DNA of 8,044 bases from Candidatus Gastranaerophilales bacterium (lineage in GTDB: Bacteria; Cyanobacteriota; Vampirovibrionia; Gastranaerophilales; Gastranaerophilaceae), in assembly GCA_944323585.1 (NCBI GenBank), contig CALUTA010000064.1:1-8044 (forward strand), written 5' to 3'. Both the position numbers and the translations under genes were made by a program. The notes beneath the pieces were generated by a model. That model was not told the origin of the DNA, searched no databases, and saw only the letters and a list, made by a program, of their open reading frames with translations. Positions 1 through 6,520 of this stretch are shown here, in pieces; position 1 is the stretch's first letter; every line of letters starts with the position of its first letter.

Positions 1-654
1 TGCAGGTGAAGTAAGCCCTTCGGCAAATCTTGCAAATTCTGCCGGAAACTTTGAAGCCAGATTAAACTCTATACTTGAAGCAACACAGGTGCCGGAATGC
101 TCAACATTTATATCATGCTCAGCAATTGACCGCTGGACAATATTGTTTTTATCAAACTGCTGTTCTTTCATGTATAAATCCATAATTGAAGCTTTTTGAT
201 TTTCCGGAATATCACCGAATTGCTGGGTTATTATGTGCGGATCGGCAAGAGTATCAATAGTGTCTTTCAGGATGCCTTCTCTGGAAAGCCCCTGTGCTCG
301 TTCTTTTATAGCTATATTATAAAGATTATCAAGAACTGTTGAGTTGTCATTTGAATTTGCATTTAAAAGCACTCCGTTTTTCAAAAGATCTTTCATTTTC
401 TTTTTTGATGCACGGTCAAGCTTTGTCAAAATTGTATTATATTTGTTTTTTTCTTCCTGACTGTTCATACGTGTTCTTAATTTAGAAGATGCAAATGACG
501 GATTAAAAGGAATTCTGTCATTAAACATTGGATTCGTAACATAACCGCTTACTGTCGAAACTGAAGGATTTGAAGCCGCAGAAACTTTTTCCGCCTGCGA
601 ATTCAGGCTTGTGTTATAATTATAATATATTGAATTTACACCTACGGGATACAC
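1..654 (-). CDS. Partial protein of unknown function with a possible cysteine-nucleophile motif (3' end outside window)
   Basis: The reverse strand is open for 218 codons from a GTG at 654-652 to the left edge, with no stop, so the C-terminus is missing. An in-frame TAA at 663-661 bounds the start. GTG is preferred because a GGAG ribosome binding site at 668-665 lies about 10 bases upstream; an ATT at 660-658 is the only earlier non-stop codon. No signal peptide or membrane segment is visible. The first 60 residues are rich in Asn, Ser and Tyr and look disordered. Residues 65-185 are charged and probably helical. Near residues 187-200 is the segment SGTCVASSIEFNLA, where Cys190 sits at the head of a likely helix, as nucleophilic Cys residues do in papain- or transglutaminase-like folds. 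The protease-like reading is inference only, because the His and Asp partners would lie beyond the window. I do not recognise the family. It is divergent from the TOPRIM gene. Confidence 0.8.
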   Translation of the reverse strand, partial: MYPVGVNSIYYNYNTSLNSQAEKVSAASNPSVSTVSGYVTNPMFNDRIPFNPSFASSKLRTRMNSQEEKNKYNTILTKLDRASKKKMKDLLKNGVLLNANSNDNSTVLDNLYNIAIKERAQGLSREGILKDTIDTLADPHIITQQFGDIPENQKASIMDLYMKEQQFDKNNIVQRSIAEHDINVEHSGTCVASSIEFNLASKFPAEFARFAEGLTSPA

Positions 655-747
655 TACAATTTAACTCCACTTATTTATATAAACAACAATAACGCAAAAA
701 AATTGCTATAAAAATGCATAAAGTAAATAAATGTAAAGAAGGAACGA
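655..747. promoter_or_regulatory. Divergent promoter region between the partial minus-strand gene and the TOPRIM gene
   Basis: This 93-base AT-rich gap must hold promoters for both flanking genes. On the plus strand, TGCTATAAA at 704-712 is an extended -10 element (TATAAA at 707-712 with TG one base before it). It has no recognisable -35 and predicts a start near 719, about 30 bases before the TTG start codon. On the minus strand, TATAAA at 679-674 or TTTATA at 683-678 could serve as a -10 for the leftward gene but would leave a very short leader, so that assignment is weak. No inverted repeat suggesting an operator was seen. Confidence 0.4.
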
Positions 748-1752
748 TTGGAAAAGATTAAAATAAAACCGCTAACTAAAGAACAATTACTTATTTCAGC
801 AGACAGACTTACTAGATTCAAAAATACTGAAGTTAAGTATCTTAGAGTTTTTAAAGAAATAATAACAGGAAATCTCATAACACCTAAATTCAAAAAACAA
901 CAGCTTGATGAAACCGATTATCAACAGATTAAATCTATGGCAGAGACTATCATTAATTTCTCGCTTGAGGCATTGGATATCCGCTCTGACGGCGACTTCA
1001 TTATAAATCAACGGCTTTATGACTATGAAAACTCAGTTTTTGAACTATCCCAACAAACTAAAAAACTTTTGCAAAATAAGATTAACTACAAAGGAATAAC
1101 AAAACTCTTTTCCGGTGATGAAGTCAAAAACCTCAAATGGCTTGAGGCTCTTGAAAATTCGCCCGATATAATACAGACACGAAAAGACCAATCTCTTCTG
1201 TTTCCGGTTGAAAAAGTCATAATTTGCGAAGGAATTACAGAAGAAACACTTCTGCCTGTATTTGCGGATATTTACGGATTTAACTTTGCCAGAAACGGCA
1301 TTCATATAATTTCCGCAGGAGGCAAAAATCAGGTTGTAAAAACTTATTACGAACTGGCTGAAAGTCTTAAACTACCAATCTTTGTCCTTCTTGATAAAGA
1401 TGCTTCCGACAACCTCTTATCCATTAAGGCAAAACAAAGAGATATTGATGATGTTTATATACTTACAAGCGGAGAATTTGAAGATCTTTTGCCGGTACAG
1501 CTTGTTGCAAGAACTCTCGATTATGCATTTGAAAATATTTCACTTATTGATCTTAAATTTTTAAAACAGGATTTGCCAAAAGTTAAAATTTTAGAAGAAA
1601 TTTTCAAAAACAGAGGGTTGCACGAGTTTAAAAAATCGGAATTTGCGGGCCTTGTTAAGCTAAACATCAAAGACAAAGGCGATTTATCTGAAGAAATAAT
1701 TAAAATACTGAACATTTTACAAGGAAACACAAGCAAAAAGGAACTTTTTTAA
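748..1752 (+). CDS. Stand-alone TOPRIM-domain protein, OLD-nuclease-like, without ATPase domain
   Basis: This 334-residue protein starts at TTG. An in-frame TAA at 724-726 excludes longer forms, and AAGGA at 739-743 is a ribosome binding site four bases upstream. The N-terminal 150 residues are mostly charged helices with no recognised motif. Residues 155-250 fit a TOPRIM fold: a strand ending in the acidic CEGITEE (Glu161), a Gly-rich turn ISAGGKN (188-194), then FVLLDKDAS with the DxD pair Asp216 and Asp218, followed by GEFEDLLP (242-249). These are the metal-binding positions of TOPRIM nucleases, and the spacing and the late 'EFED' acidic segment recall the TOPRIM half of OLD-family endonucleases. 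The Walker ATPase half typical of OLD proteins is absent. A nucleic-acid cleavage role is plausible but inferred; a repair or defence role is possible. It is the only plus-strand protein gene here, and its stop codon lies inside a hairpin shared with the convergent operon. Confidence 0.85.
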   Translation: MEKIKIKPLTKEQLLISADRLTRFKNTEVKYLRVFKEIITGNLITPKFKKQQLDETDYQQIKSMAETIINFSLEALDIRSDGDFIINQRLYDYENSVFELSQQTKKLLQNKINYKGITKLFSGDEVKNLKWLEALENSPDIIQTRKDQSLLFPVEKVIICEGITEETLLPVFADIYGFNFARNGIHIISAGGKNQVVKTYYELAESLKLPIFVLLDKDASDNLLSIKAKQRDIDDVYILTSGEFEDLLPVQLVARTLDYAFENISLIDLKFLKQDLPKVKILEEIFKNRGLHEFKKSEFAGLVKLNIKDKGDLSEEIIKILNILQGNTSKKELF

Positions 1753-1761
1753 AGTTCCTTT
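1733..1761 (-). terminator. Bidirectional hairpin terminator, stronger for the flagellar operon
   Basis: AAAGGAACTTT (1737-1747) pairs perfectly with AAAGTTCCTTT (1751-1761) across a three-base TTT loop, an 11-bp stem. Read on the minus strand, the distal arm runs into five Ts, ending at 1735, which is the form of an intrinsic terminator about 50 bases after the rod/hook gene stop. Read on the plus strand, the hairpin contains the TOPRIM stop codon (1750-1752) and is followed only by TTTG, so termination there would be weaker. Confidence 0.7.
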
Positions 1762-1808
1762 GTAAAATGGAGTTTAAACCATATTCGCAGAATTACAACC
1801 AAAAAGAT

Positions 1809-2645
1809 TTAGTTTCCTACCAGCCTCAGGGCTTCTTCAAGCAATTCTTTGTTGGTAGAAATTAATTTATTGGAAATTTCCATCTGAAGCTTCGCCATTT
1901 GATAATAAGAAATATTACCTTTGAAATCAGCATTAGACATTTCTAAAAGTCCCGAACGGATTTCTCCCATACCGAGAACCGGCTTGCCGGATTCTTCTGT
2001 TTCTATAAAATAGCCTTCATTAATTTCATATAGAGCGGCTGAATTGTGGAAGTTACGGGTTGTGATTCTATATAGCGGTATTGTTCTTTTTCCGCCGTCA
2101 GCCTTACCGTAAATTGTACCGTCCTCTTTAATTTCATAATCGTCATATTTGCCTAAGAATTTACCGTTGCTTGGATCTATCCATAGTTTTATGCTTGTTG
2201 TAGGGACATCCAGTGCGCCGCCGTTCAACGCTGTCTGTTCATACAAATCCTGAGAAACAGTTTTGGTGCCTTGCATTATTTCACCCTTATCATTCAGAAT
2301 ATAACCTTGAACAGTGTTACCGTTTTTTGCACGGTAAACCCCTTCGCCGTCAAACGTAAACTCGCCGAGTCTTGTGTAAACACTTTTTCCTTCAGGTGTT
2401 TTCGTCAGGAAAAAACCTTTGCCTTCTAAAAAGAGGTTATCTTTTGAAGTACCGGGAGTAGATTTACCCTGATCCATTTTTTTATCGTAATCATCAGCAA
2501 TCGCACCGCCCAAAAACGTCTTGAAATTCACCTGAGCTTCTCTAAACCCCGGGGTATAGACATTGGTCATGTTATAAGCGATAACATCCATCCAATTCTG
2601 CGTTGACTTTTGAGTATTCAGCGCCGTGGTATAAGAATCATTCAT
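1809..2645 (-). CDS. Flagellar rod/hook protein of the FlgE/FlgF/FlgG family
   Basis: This 278-residue protein has the architecture of flagellar axial proteins. The N-terminal rod domain (1-36) has NWMDVIAYNMTNVYTPGFRE in place of the usual '..NNxANxxTxGFK'. A central segment, NLFLEGKGFFL (70-80) then YTRLGEFTFDGEGVY (90-104), is the classic D1 signature. A C-terminal helix follows SNAD (237-240) and corresponds to the flagellar basal-body C-terminal domain. Axial proteins of this family are exported through the flagellar type III system without a cleaved signal, and none is seen. Length fits FlgF or FlgG (about 250-260) better than the hook protein FlgE (usually over 400), but position after fliK is where flgD and flgE often lie, so the paralogue is left open. 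The ATG follows AAGGAGA and overlaps the fliK stop by 8 bases, indicating translational coupling. Both terminal domains are divergent from typical FlgG. Confidence 0.88.
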   Translation of the reverse strand: MNDSYTTALNTQKSTQNWMDVIAYNMTNVYTPGFREAQVNFKTFLGGAIADDYDKKMDQGKSTPGTSKDNLFLEGKGFFLTKTPEGKSVYTRLGEFTFDGEGVYRAKNGNTVQGYILNDKGEIMQGTKTVSQDLYEQTALNGGALDVPTTSIKLWIDPSNGKFLGKYDDYEIKEDGTIYGKADGGKRTIPLYRITTRNFHNSAALYEINEGYFIETEESGKPVLGMGEIRSGLLEMSNADFKGNISYYQMAKLQMEISNKLISTNKELLEEALRLVGN

Positions 2646-3582
2646 TATCTTTCTCCTTATCTTTGCGTTTTTCCGAGTCTTGATCCTGCTGTTTATATTT
2701 GCTGTATGTTAGTTCGTTATATGGCAGATTTTCATCATCAAAACGCTGTCTTAAATATGAGATATTGTTTCTTAAATATGCTTCAACCGCCTTGTCGCCG
2801 GGAATAAAGTTTGCATTTAACAATCCGTCTTTGTCTACCCTCATAACAACTGAAACATCTTTGTCAAAATCTATTCTGAAAGACTTATTGTTATTCATTG
2901 AGTCTACCAGAGCATCCATCAAAACGCTTGAAACCTTTGCTGTTTTTTCAACTGACTGCACATTAGCAGTATTCAATGACTTCTGAAATCCGCCGGCTAT
3001 ACTCTGCATTGACATATCTGTCTTTGTTACAAGGTTTGCAAAAAACAAAGCATCCCCTTCTGACATTGAAAAACGGCTGTAATCAATTGCAGGAACTGAC
3101 GTATAAACATCCTCGCTTATACCCGTCTTGAAATTTATATTTTGAATATTATTAACAGTTCCGTTTTTAGTATTTACTCTAAGCATCTCAGCGATTTCAT
3201 CTGAAAGCATTGATGATTGCTGATTTTGTTGGTTTTGAGGGTTCTGCTGGCCTTGCTGCTGATTTGACTGATTTTGTTCCGATTCATCATTTTTAATTTG
3301 AGTATCCTTCTGCTGCTCTGATTTTGAAGTTTTGTTATCATCAGATTTTGAGGTGACCTTTGTATCTTCTGTTTCATCTTTATCAGATTGCTTAACCTCA
3401 CTTGCAGCTTCTGTTTCGGAGTCTGATTCTGTTTTTTCTAATTTGGAAGTTGTTGTTTTACCGGAAAGCGATTCCATCTGAAACTTGAAAGCCTCATCAC
3501 CTTTTGCAACGGAATTCTGGTATGCAGCTATATAATTATTTTTTTCATTTGCTGGTGTAAGAGTTGATGTATCTATATTCAT
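2638..3582 (-). CDS. fliK: Flagellar hook-length control protein FliK
   Basis: FliK is a secreted molecular ruler that measures hook length and, through FlhB, switches export specificity from hook to filament substrates. This 314-residue protein shows the usual two-part design. Residues 43-123 are a disordered, Ser/Glu/Lys/Gln-rich stretch that becomes almost pure Gln, Asn and Ser (102-123). The C-terminal part, about 233-296, matches the Flg_hook domain: hydrophobic strands VSVVMRVDKDGLLNANFIP, then a helix EAYLRNNISYLRQRF and a final strand. The tail (297-314) is highly charged. It is shorter than many FliK proteins. The ATG shares one base with the fliJ stop (TAATG at 3584-3580), with GGAGG just upstream inside fliJ. 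The next gene overlaps its 3' end by 8 bases. Sequence identity of FliK is always low, so the assignment rests on the C-terminal pattern plus its position after fliJ. Confidence 0.85.
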   Translation of the reverse strand: MNIDTSTLTPANEKNNYIAAYQNSVAKGDEAFKFQMESLSGKTTTSKLEKTESDSETEAASEVKQSDKDETEDTKVTSKSDDNKTSKSEQQKDTQIKNDESEQNQSNQQQGQQNPQNQQNQQSSMLSDEIAEMLRVNTKNGTVNNIQNINFKTGISEDVYTSVPAIDYSRFSMSEGDALFFANLVTKTDMSMQSIAGGFQKSLNTANVQSVEKTAKVSSVLMDALVDSMNNNKSFRIDFDKDVSVVMRVDKDGLLNANFIPGDKAVEAYLRNNISYLRQRFDDENLPYNELTYSKYKQQDQDSEKRKDKEKDNE

Positions 3583-4061
3583 TAGCCCTCCAGTTGCCTC
3601 AACTGATTCATCAGTTCTTCCTCTTCCTGTCGTTCCTGCTCCTGCCTGAAGAAACGCTGAACACCAAGTTCGGAATAGCCTTTAAGCTCGGCTTTTTTCT
3701 CTTCTTCTAAATAAGCCTCACGGCTTTTTTCTTTGTGTTTTTCAAGAACTTTTACGGCCTGCTCCAGTTTTACGAGTTTTGCTTTCTCCATATCGAGAAC
3801 TTTCTGGACTTCCGCTCTTATTTGTTCAAGTTGTTCTGCCTTTTCCCAGAGATGTATAAGGTACCTGTCATACGTTTCATACATCATTGGATCCGCCTGA
3901 CGCATATTTATTTGCGTTTCTCGAATTTCTTCGTTATTTTTGCGGATATTTTCCTCTGCAATAAATACTGCCTGTTGGGCTTTTTGAACAACAAGAAGTT
4001 GTTCTTCTTTTTTTCGGATTCGAAAATCCAGCACTTTTTGCAGTCGGTATCTAAAAGGCAT
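3582..4061 (-). CDS. fliJ: Flagellar export chaperone/ATPase stalk protein FliJ
   Basis: FliJ is a soluble coiled-coil protein that sits in the FliI ATPase ring and links it to the FlhA export gate. At 159 residues it is close to the usual length (about 145-150). It begins MPFRYRLQKVLDFRIRKKEEQ, the typical FliJ opening of '(F)xYxLxxVLxxRxxxEe'. The rest is nearly uninterrupted charged helix forming two antiparallel coiled-coil arms (about 12-70 and 75-150), ending in a Glu/Gln-rich tail. FliI, which usually precedes it, is not next to it here: the upstream neighbour is an unrelated secreted-protein gene 89 bases away. It is therefore the first gene of this flagellar operon and needs its own promoter or read-through. 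The ribosome binding site before the ATG is poor (GAAAG-like). It overlaps fliK by one base. Confidence 0.92.
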   Translation of the reverse strand: MPFRYRLQKVLDFRIRKKEEQLLVVQKAQQAVFIAEENIRKNNEEIRETQINMRQADPMMYETYDRYLIHLWEKAEQLEQIRAEVQKVLDMEKAKLVKLEQAVKVLEKHKEKSREAYLEEEKKAELKGYSELGVQRFFRQEQERQEEEELMNQLRQLEG

Positions 4062-4150
4062 TTTTTACACTTTCTTTTATTGATTATCCGTTATTTAGAA
4101 AGTGATACAAACATCTATTTGTATGATATTAATTTAAGGATTTTTTTTAA
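4062..4150 (-). promoter_or_regulatory. Upstream region of the fliJ operon with inverted repeat and weak promoter candidate
   Basis: This gap separates fliJ from the upstream secreted-protein gene. It holds an inverted repeat, ATACAAA (4105-4111) and TTTGTAT (4118-4124), with a six-base spacer. Neither strand shows a T-run after the repeat, so it is not an intrinsic terminator and could be an operator. On the minus strand a GATAAT (-10-like, 5 of 6) lies 16 bases after TTGTAT (-35-like, 3 of 6), the latter inside the repeat. If real, a regulator binding the repeat would block the promoter. A sigma-28 pattern (TAAA, 15 bases, GCCGATAA) was looked for: CGGATAA is present but no TAAA lies at the right distance. 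Confidence 0.35.
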
Positions 4151-5248
4151 TTAGTCAAGAATATGAACTCCCATTCCGCCACCCCGCATTGTATTGCTGT
4201 AGGCATAGCCGCCCCAATTATCTCTATATCCCTGCTGGATTCCTCCCCCGTTAAGACCAAAATTCGGGAATGCATAAGGTATTACAGGAGGAGTTACACC
4301 CGTTGGGTAACCGCTAAAGTAGCGTCCCGCACGGCTCAGGGTATTTCGCCACCCGCTGTTTGATGATGAACCGTAATCTCCATAACAGGTTGAATAAGGA
4401 TCATCCTGAACGGTCTTACCTTGCTTTGCCAGCAAAGCATGCTCAAGAGTTGCAAGCCTTTTCTTCAAATCCCCGCTCTGAATTGTACCAAATACCCGTT
4501 CTTCTAAATTTGATATCCTTTCCACTGAAGCTTTTTCATCAAAAGTTCTGTTAAAAACACGTTTTTCCAACTTTGCAACATCATCAGAAGATACAGCTTT
4601 GGAATTGTAATTTACAAACAGATTATCAATCCGCTCAGATTCCGTTAACGCCGGATATGTTTTGTCAAACATTTCTTTTTCAAGACGGTTCAGTCTTAAA
4701 TTCATTGTTTGATGCTCAAAAGATTTGCCATATATATTTTTTTCCACCTGTGAAAGCCTCGGGTCTTTAGTATAATTTTCATTGTTTGCAACTTCAACAA
4801 TACTGTCGCCTGAAACACTTTTAAGCCTGTAATTAAGCACCTGTTCCGGATTATATTTACTTTCCTGCTCAAGAGTTCTGCGCATAGTGAAGAATTTGTC
4901 ATACAAAGGCTTTTCTTCTGTACTTACATTGGCTGTATTACTTGTGCTGTTCTGAACTTCATATTCTTCATAAGGTCTGTAAGTACTGTAAGTATTTGTG
5001 CCGTAATAAACCGGATAATAAGTTCTGTTGTAAATACGTCCGAACGAATTTCCGTAATAAGGGCGTATAAAACTATGCCTGTAATAATTATTATAAGGTC
5101 TTCTATAATAACCGTACGAAGGCCTTATAAACGGATTTAATCCTCTGTTATACGGAGGGATTGGCCTTGAGGTTCTAATAACTCTGGGAACAGCAGTTAC
5201 ACTAGGTGCAAATAACAAAATAATCAACAATAAAACAGCTTTTTTCAT
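4151..5248 (-). CDS. Secreted protein with Tyr-rich N-terminus and 21-residue helical repeats, unknown function
   Basis: The 365-residue protein starts with a Sec signal peptide (MKKAVLLLIILLFAPSVTA, cleavage near residue 19, no lipobox Cys), so the product is exported. Residues 33-96 are very rich in Tyr, Arg, Pro and Asn, with repeated RPYxxYY-like and FIRPxYG elements. Residues about 164-275 contain roughly six repeats of 17-21 residues with the pattern R-(L/I)-x-x-L-E-(K/E)-x-hydrophobic-(F/Y)-x-(K/R)-(T/S)-(F/Y), starting at residues 164, 185, 206 (degenerate), 223, 244 and 264. They probably form amphipathic helices or coiled coil. The C-terminal 80 residues are Gly, Tyr, Ser and Asn rich. 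A wall- or outer-membrane-associated or fibrous role is a guess; I do not recognise a named family. AGGAGA at 5259-5254 is a good ribosome binding site five bases before the ATG, but it can be paired in a hairpin. It lies between a membrane-protein gene and fliJ on the same strand. Confidence 0.8.
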   Translation of the reverse strand: MKKAVLLLIILLFAPSVTAVPRVIRTSRPIPPYNRGLNPFIRPSYGYYRRPYNNYYRHSFIRPYYGNSFGRIYNRTYYPVYYGTNTYSTYRPYEEYEVQNSTSNTANVSTEEKPLYDKFFTMRRTLEQESKYNPEQVLNYRLKSVSGDSIVEVANNENYTKDPRLSQVEKNIYGKSFEHQTMNLRLNRLEKEMFDKTYPALTESERIDNLFVNYNSKAVSSDDVAKLEKRVFNRTFDEKASVERISNLEERVFGTIQSGDLKKRLATLEHALLAKQGKTVQDDPYSTCYGDYGSSSNSGWRNTLSRAGRYFSGYPTGVTPPVIPYAFPNFGLNGGGIQQGYRDNWGGYAYSNTMRGGGMGVHILD

Positions 5249-5253
5249 TTCAA

Positions 5254-5291
5254 TCTCCTGTAACTCTTCTACTAAAAGTTATAACAGGAGA
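5254..5291 (-). promoter_or_regulatory. Hairpin sequestering the RBS of the repeat-protein gene, with embedded extended -10
   Basis: TCTCCTGT at 5254-5261 is complementary to ACAGGAGA at 5284-5291 (8 bp), and AACT (5262-5265) to AGTT (5277-5280) adds 4 bp around a three-base bulge, leaving an 11-base loop. On the minus-strand transcript the 3' arm contains AGGAGA, the ribosome binding site of the secreted repeat protein, so folding would block initiation. No T-run follows on either strand, so it is not a terminator. On the minus strand TGTTATAAC (5286-5278) is also an extended -10 element. A transcript starting from it near 5271 would lack the 5' arm and escape sequestration, whereas read-through from upstream would fold. 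Confidence 0.5.
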
Positions 5292-5315
5292 AAAAATTTC
5301 ACATTATCCGGACGT

Positions 5316-5747
5316 CTATTCAAAAGGAGTATTGTCTTCCGGTTTTTGTTTTTCGTTTTTTGCAGAACTGCCATTATCAAAAGTTGAAATTATTGCAACA
5401 AAAATAAACGCTATAATAACTCCGAAAGGCCATGCTGTAAGTACAGAAACTATATACAACAAAACCGCCACAGCAGAATTCCACAACTTTTTACCGGATA
5501 CAACCGCACAGCCCATAAAAAGGGTATACAAAAAACCGACTATCGGCCCCCAGAGCTGGCCAATTTTATAACCTGCTTCTGTCCCGCCGTCAGAACATAT
5601 CTGTGGTTCATAAACACAATACATAGAAGCCAGGAGACCACTGACTAAACCGCACAGCAACCCACCCAGAAGAACATAAACTATATAAAATCCTAAAGCA
5701 TTCCACCCGTTGCGCTTGGCTGAAAAATCTGACAAATTCTTAAACAT
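5316..5747 (-). CDS. Small multi-pass membrane protein, unknown function
   Basis: This 143-residue hydrophobic protein has about four predicted membrane segments: residues 18-43 (Gly- and Leu-rich), about 66-84, 89-106 and 107-123, the last two separated by a short turn at TAWP. A soluble loop at 46-62 carries two Cys residues (44 and 51). The C-terminal tail (124-143) is polar and charged. There is no conserved catalytic motif and I do not recognise the family. The start is well supported: an AGGAGG ribosome binding site at 5758-5753 overlaps the recO stop codon (TAG, 5759-5757) and sits five bases before the ATG. It is therefore translated as the third gene of the pilT-recO operon. This linkage suggests co-expression but does not indicate function. 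Confidence 0.75.
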   Translation of the reverse strand: MFKNLSDFSAKRNGWNALGFYIVYVLLGGLLCGLVSGLLASMYCVYEPQICSDGGTEAGYKIGQLWGPIVGFLYTLFMGCAVVSGKKLWNSAVAVLLYIVSVLTAWPFGVIIAFIFVAIISTFDNGSSAKNEKQKPEDNTPFE

Positions 5748-5756
5748 ACAAACCTC

Positions 5757-6518
5757 CTAACATATTTCCTGCAAAATTTCTGTAGAATGAAACTTCCTTG
5801 GGGAATGCAAATTTATATATCCTTTCAAAAGCTCAAAGCAGACATTGCAAATTTTTTCTGTTGCCTTCTCTTCAAAATCACTTTTTTGCGCAAAATCAGT
5901 AGCTTCAAGCTCTTTCAGAAAATCTCTGAGCTTGTAGTGCATAATAACCGGAATACCGTAAGATTCATTACATTCTTTACAAATTACCCCGCCTAATGTT
6001 GAGGAAAAATACATATTATCTTCCCTTAATTCGCAGCCGCACTTAAGGCATGTATTAAGTTCTACACCAAAGCCTGATAAAACCATCATTTTCATCTGAA
6101 ACTTTAAAACAGCTATCAGAATTTCAACCTTATCAGAAGCAGCAGCAATGTACTCCAAAGCTTTATAAAGCAAATCAAACACTTCATTTGAGCAAGGATC
6201 GTCCTCCACTCCAAAATTAGCCACAACCTCGCTTATATAAAGAGAATAAAAGATTTTATCCATATTCTGTCTTATACGGTTAAATGTATTCAAGGCTTCT
6301 GCCTGGCAGATAGTATCGAGATTCTTGCCCTTGTAAAGCATAAGTTTATTTGCGACAAGAAGATCCATACGGGCTCCAAGCTTGCTTTTAGGCTTTTTTA
6401 CACCTTTGGCTACTCCCCTTATAAGCCCCTTATCTCTTGAATACATTACTATAATTTTATCTGATTCGCTTAAATTATACGATTTCAGATTGATTGCATC
6501 TGTTACAAAATTATTCAT
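5757..6518 (-). CDS. recO: DNA repair protein RecO
   Basis: RecO works with RecR (and RecF) to load RecA onto SSB-coated single-stranded DNA during gap repair, and anneals complementary strands. The 253-residue length is typical (about 240-250). The N-terminal OB fold (1-80) shows the usual opening: a strand ending in NLSESDKIIVMYSRDKGL, then RGVAKGVKKPKSKLGARMD, the basic 'G.rk.kSr.ga.l' stretch that starts many RecO proteins. A helical central domain follows. A zinc ribbon is formed by C157-x2-C160 and C180-x2-C183, with a further Cys at 162; its outer strand reads FSSTLGGVICKEC. The ATG is only two bases after the pilT stop, with a weak ribosome binding site, so translational coupling to pilT is likely. 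Association of recO with a pilus ATPase gene is not functionally obvious and probably reflects operon packing. Confidence 0.95.
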   Translation of the reverse strand: MNNFVTDAINLKSYNLSESDKIIVMYSRDKGLIRGVAKGVKKPKSKLGARMDLLVANKLMLYKGKNLDTICQAEALNTFNRIRQNMDKIFYSLYISEVVANFGVEDDPCSNEVFDLLYKALEYIAAASDKVEILIAVLKFQMKMMVLSGFGVELNTCLKCGCELREDNMYFSSTLGGVICKECNESYGIPVIMHYKLRDFLKELEATDFAQKSDFEEKATEKICNVCFELLKGYINLHSPRKFHSTEILQEIC

Positions 6519-6520
6519 AA

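Noticed and set aside
3220..3310. CAG/CAA-like nucleotide repeat tract as a genuine repeat element
   Set aside because: It is the Gln/Asn/Ser-rich linker of FliK, a normal disordered segment of that family, and imperfect at the base level.
4062..4100. Sigma-28 flagellar promoter before fliJ
   Set aside because: CGGATAA resembles the -10, but no TAAA lies about 15 bases upstream.
3735..4154. 139-codon plus-strand reading frame opposite fliJ
   Set aside because: It is a Phe/Leu-rich antisense shadow of the charged coiled-coil FliJ gene, without a convincing ribosome binding site or recognisable motif.
4163..4770. Three consecutive plus-strand frames opposite the repeat-protein gene
   Set aside because: They are short, low-quality frames antisense to a gene with a signal peptide and clear repeats; no ribosome binding sites or family motifs.
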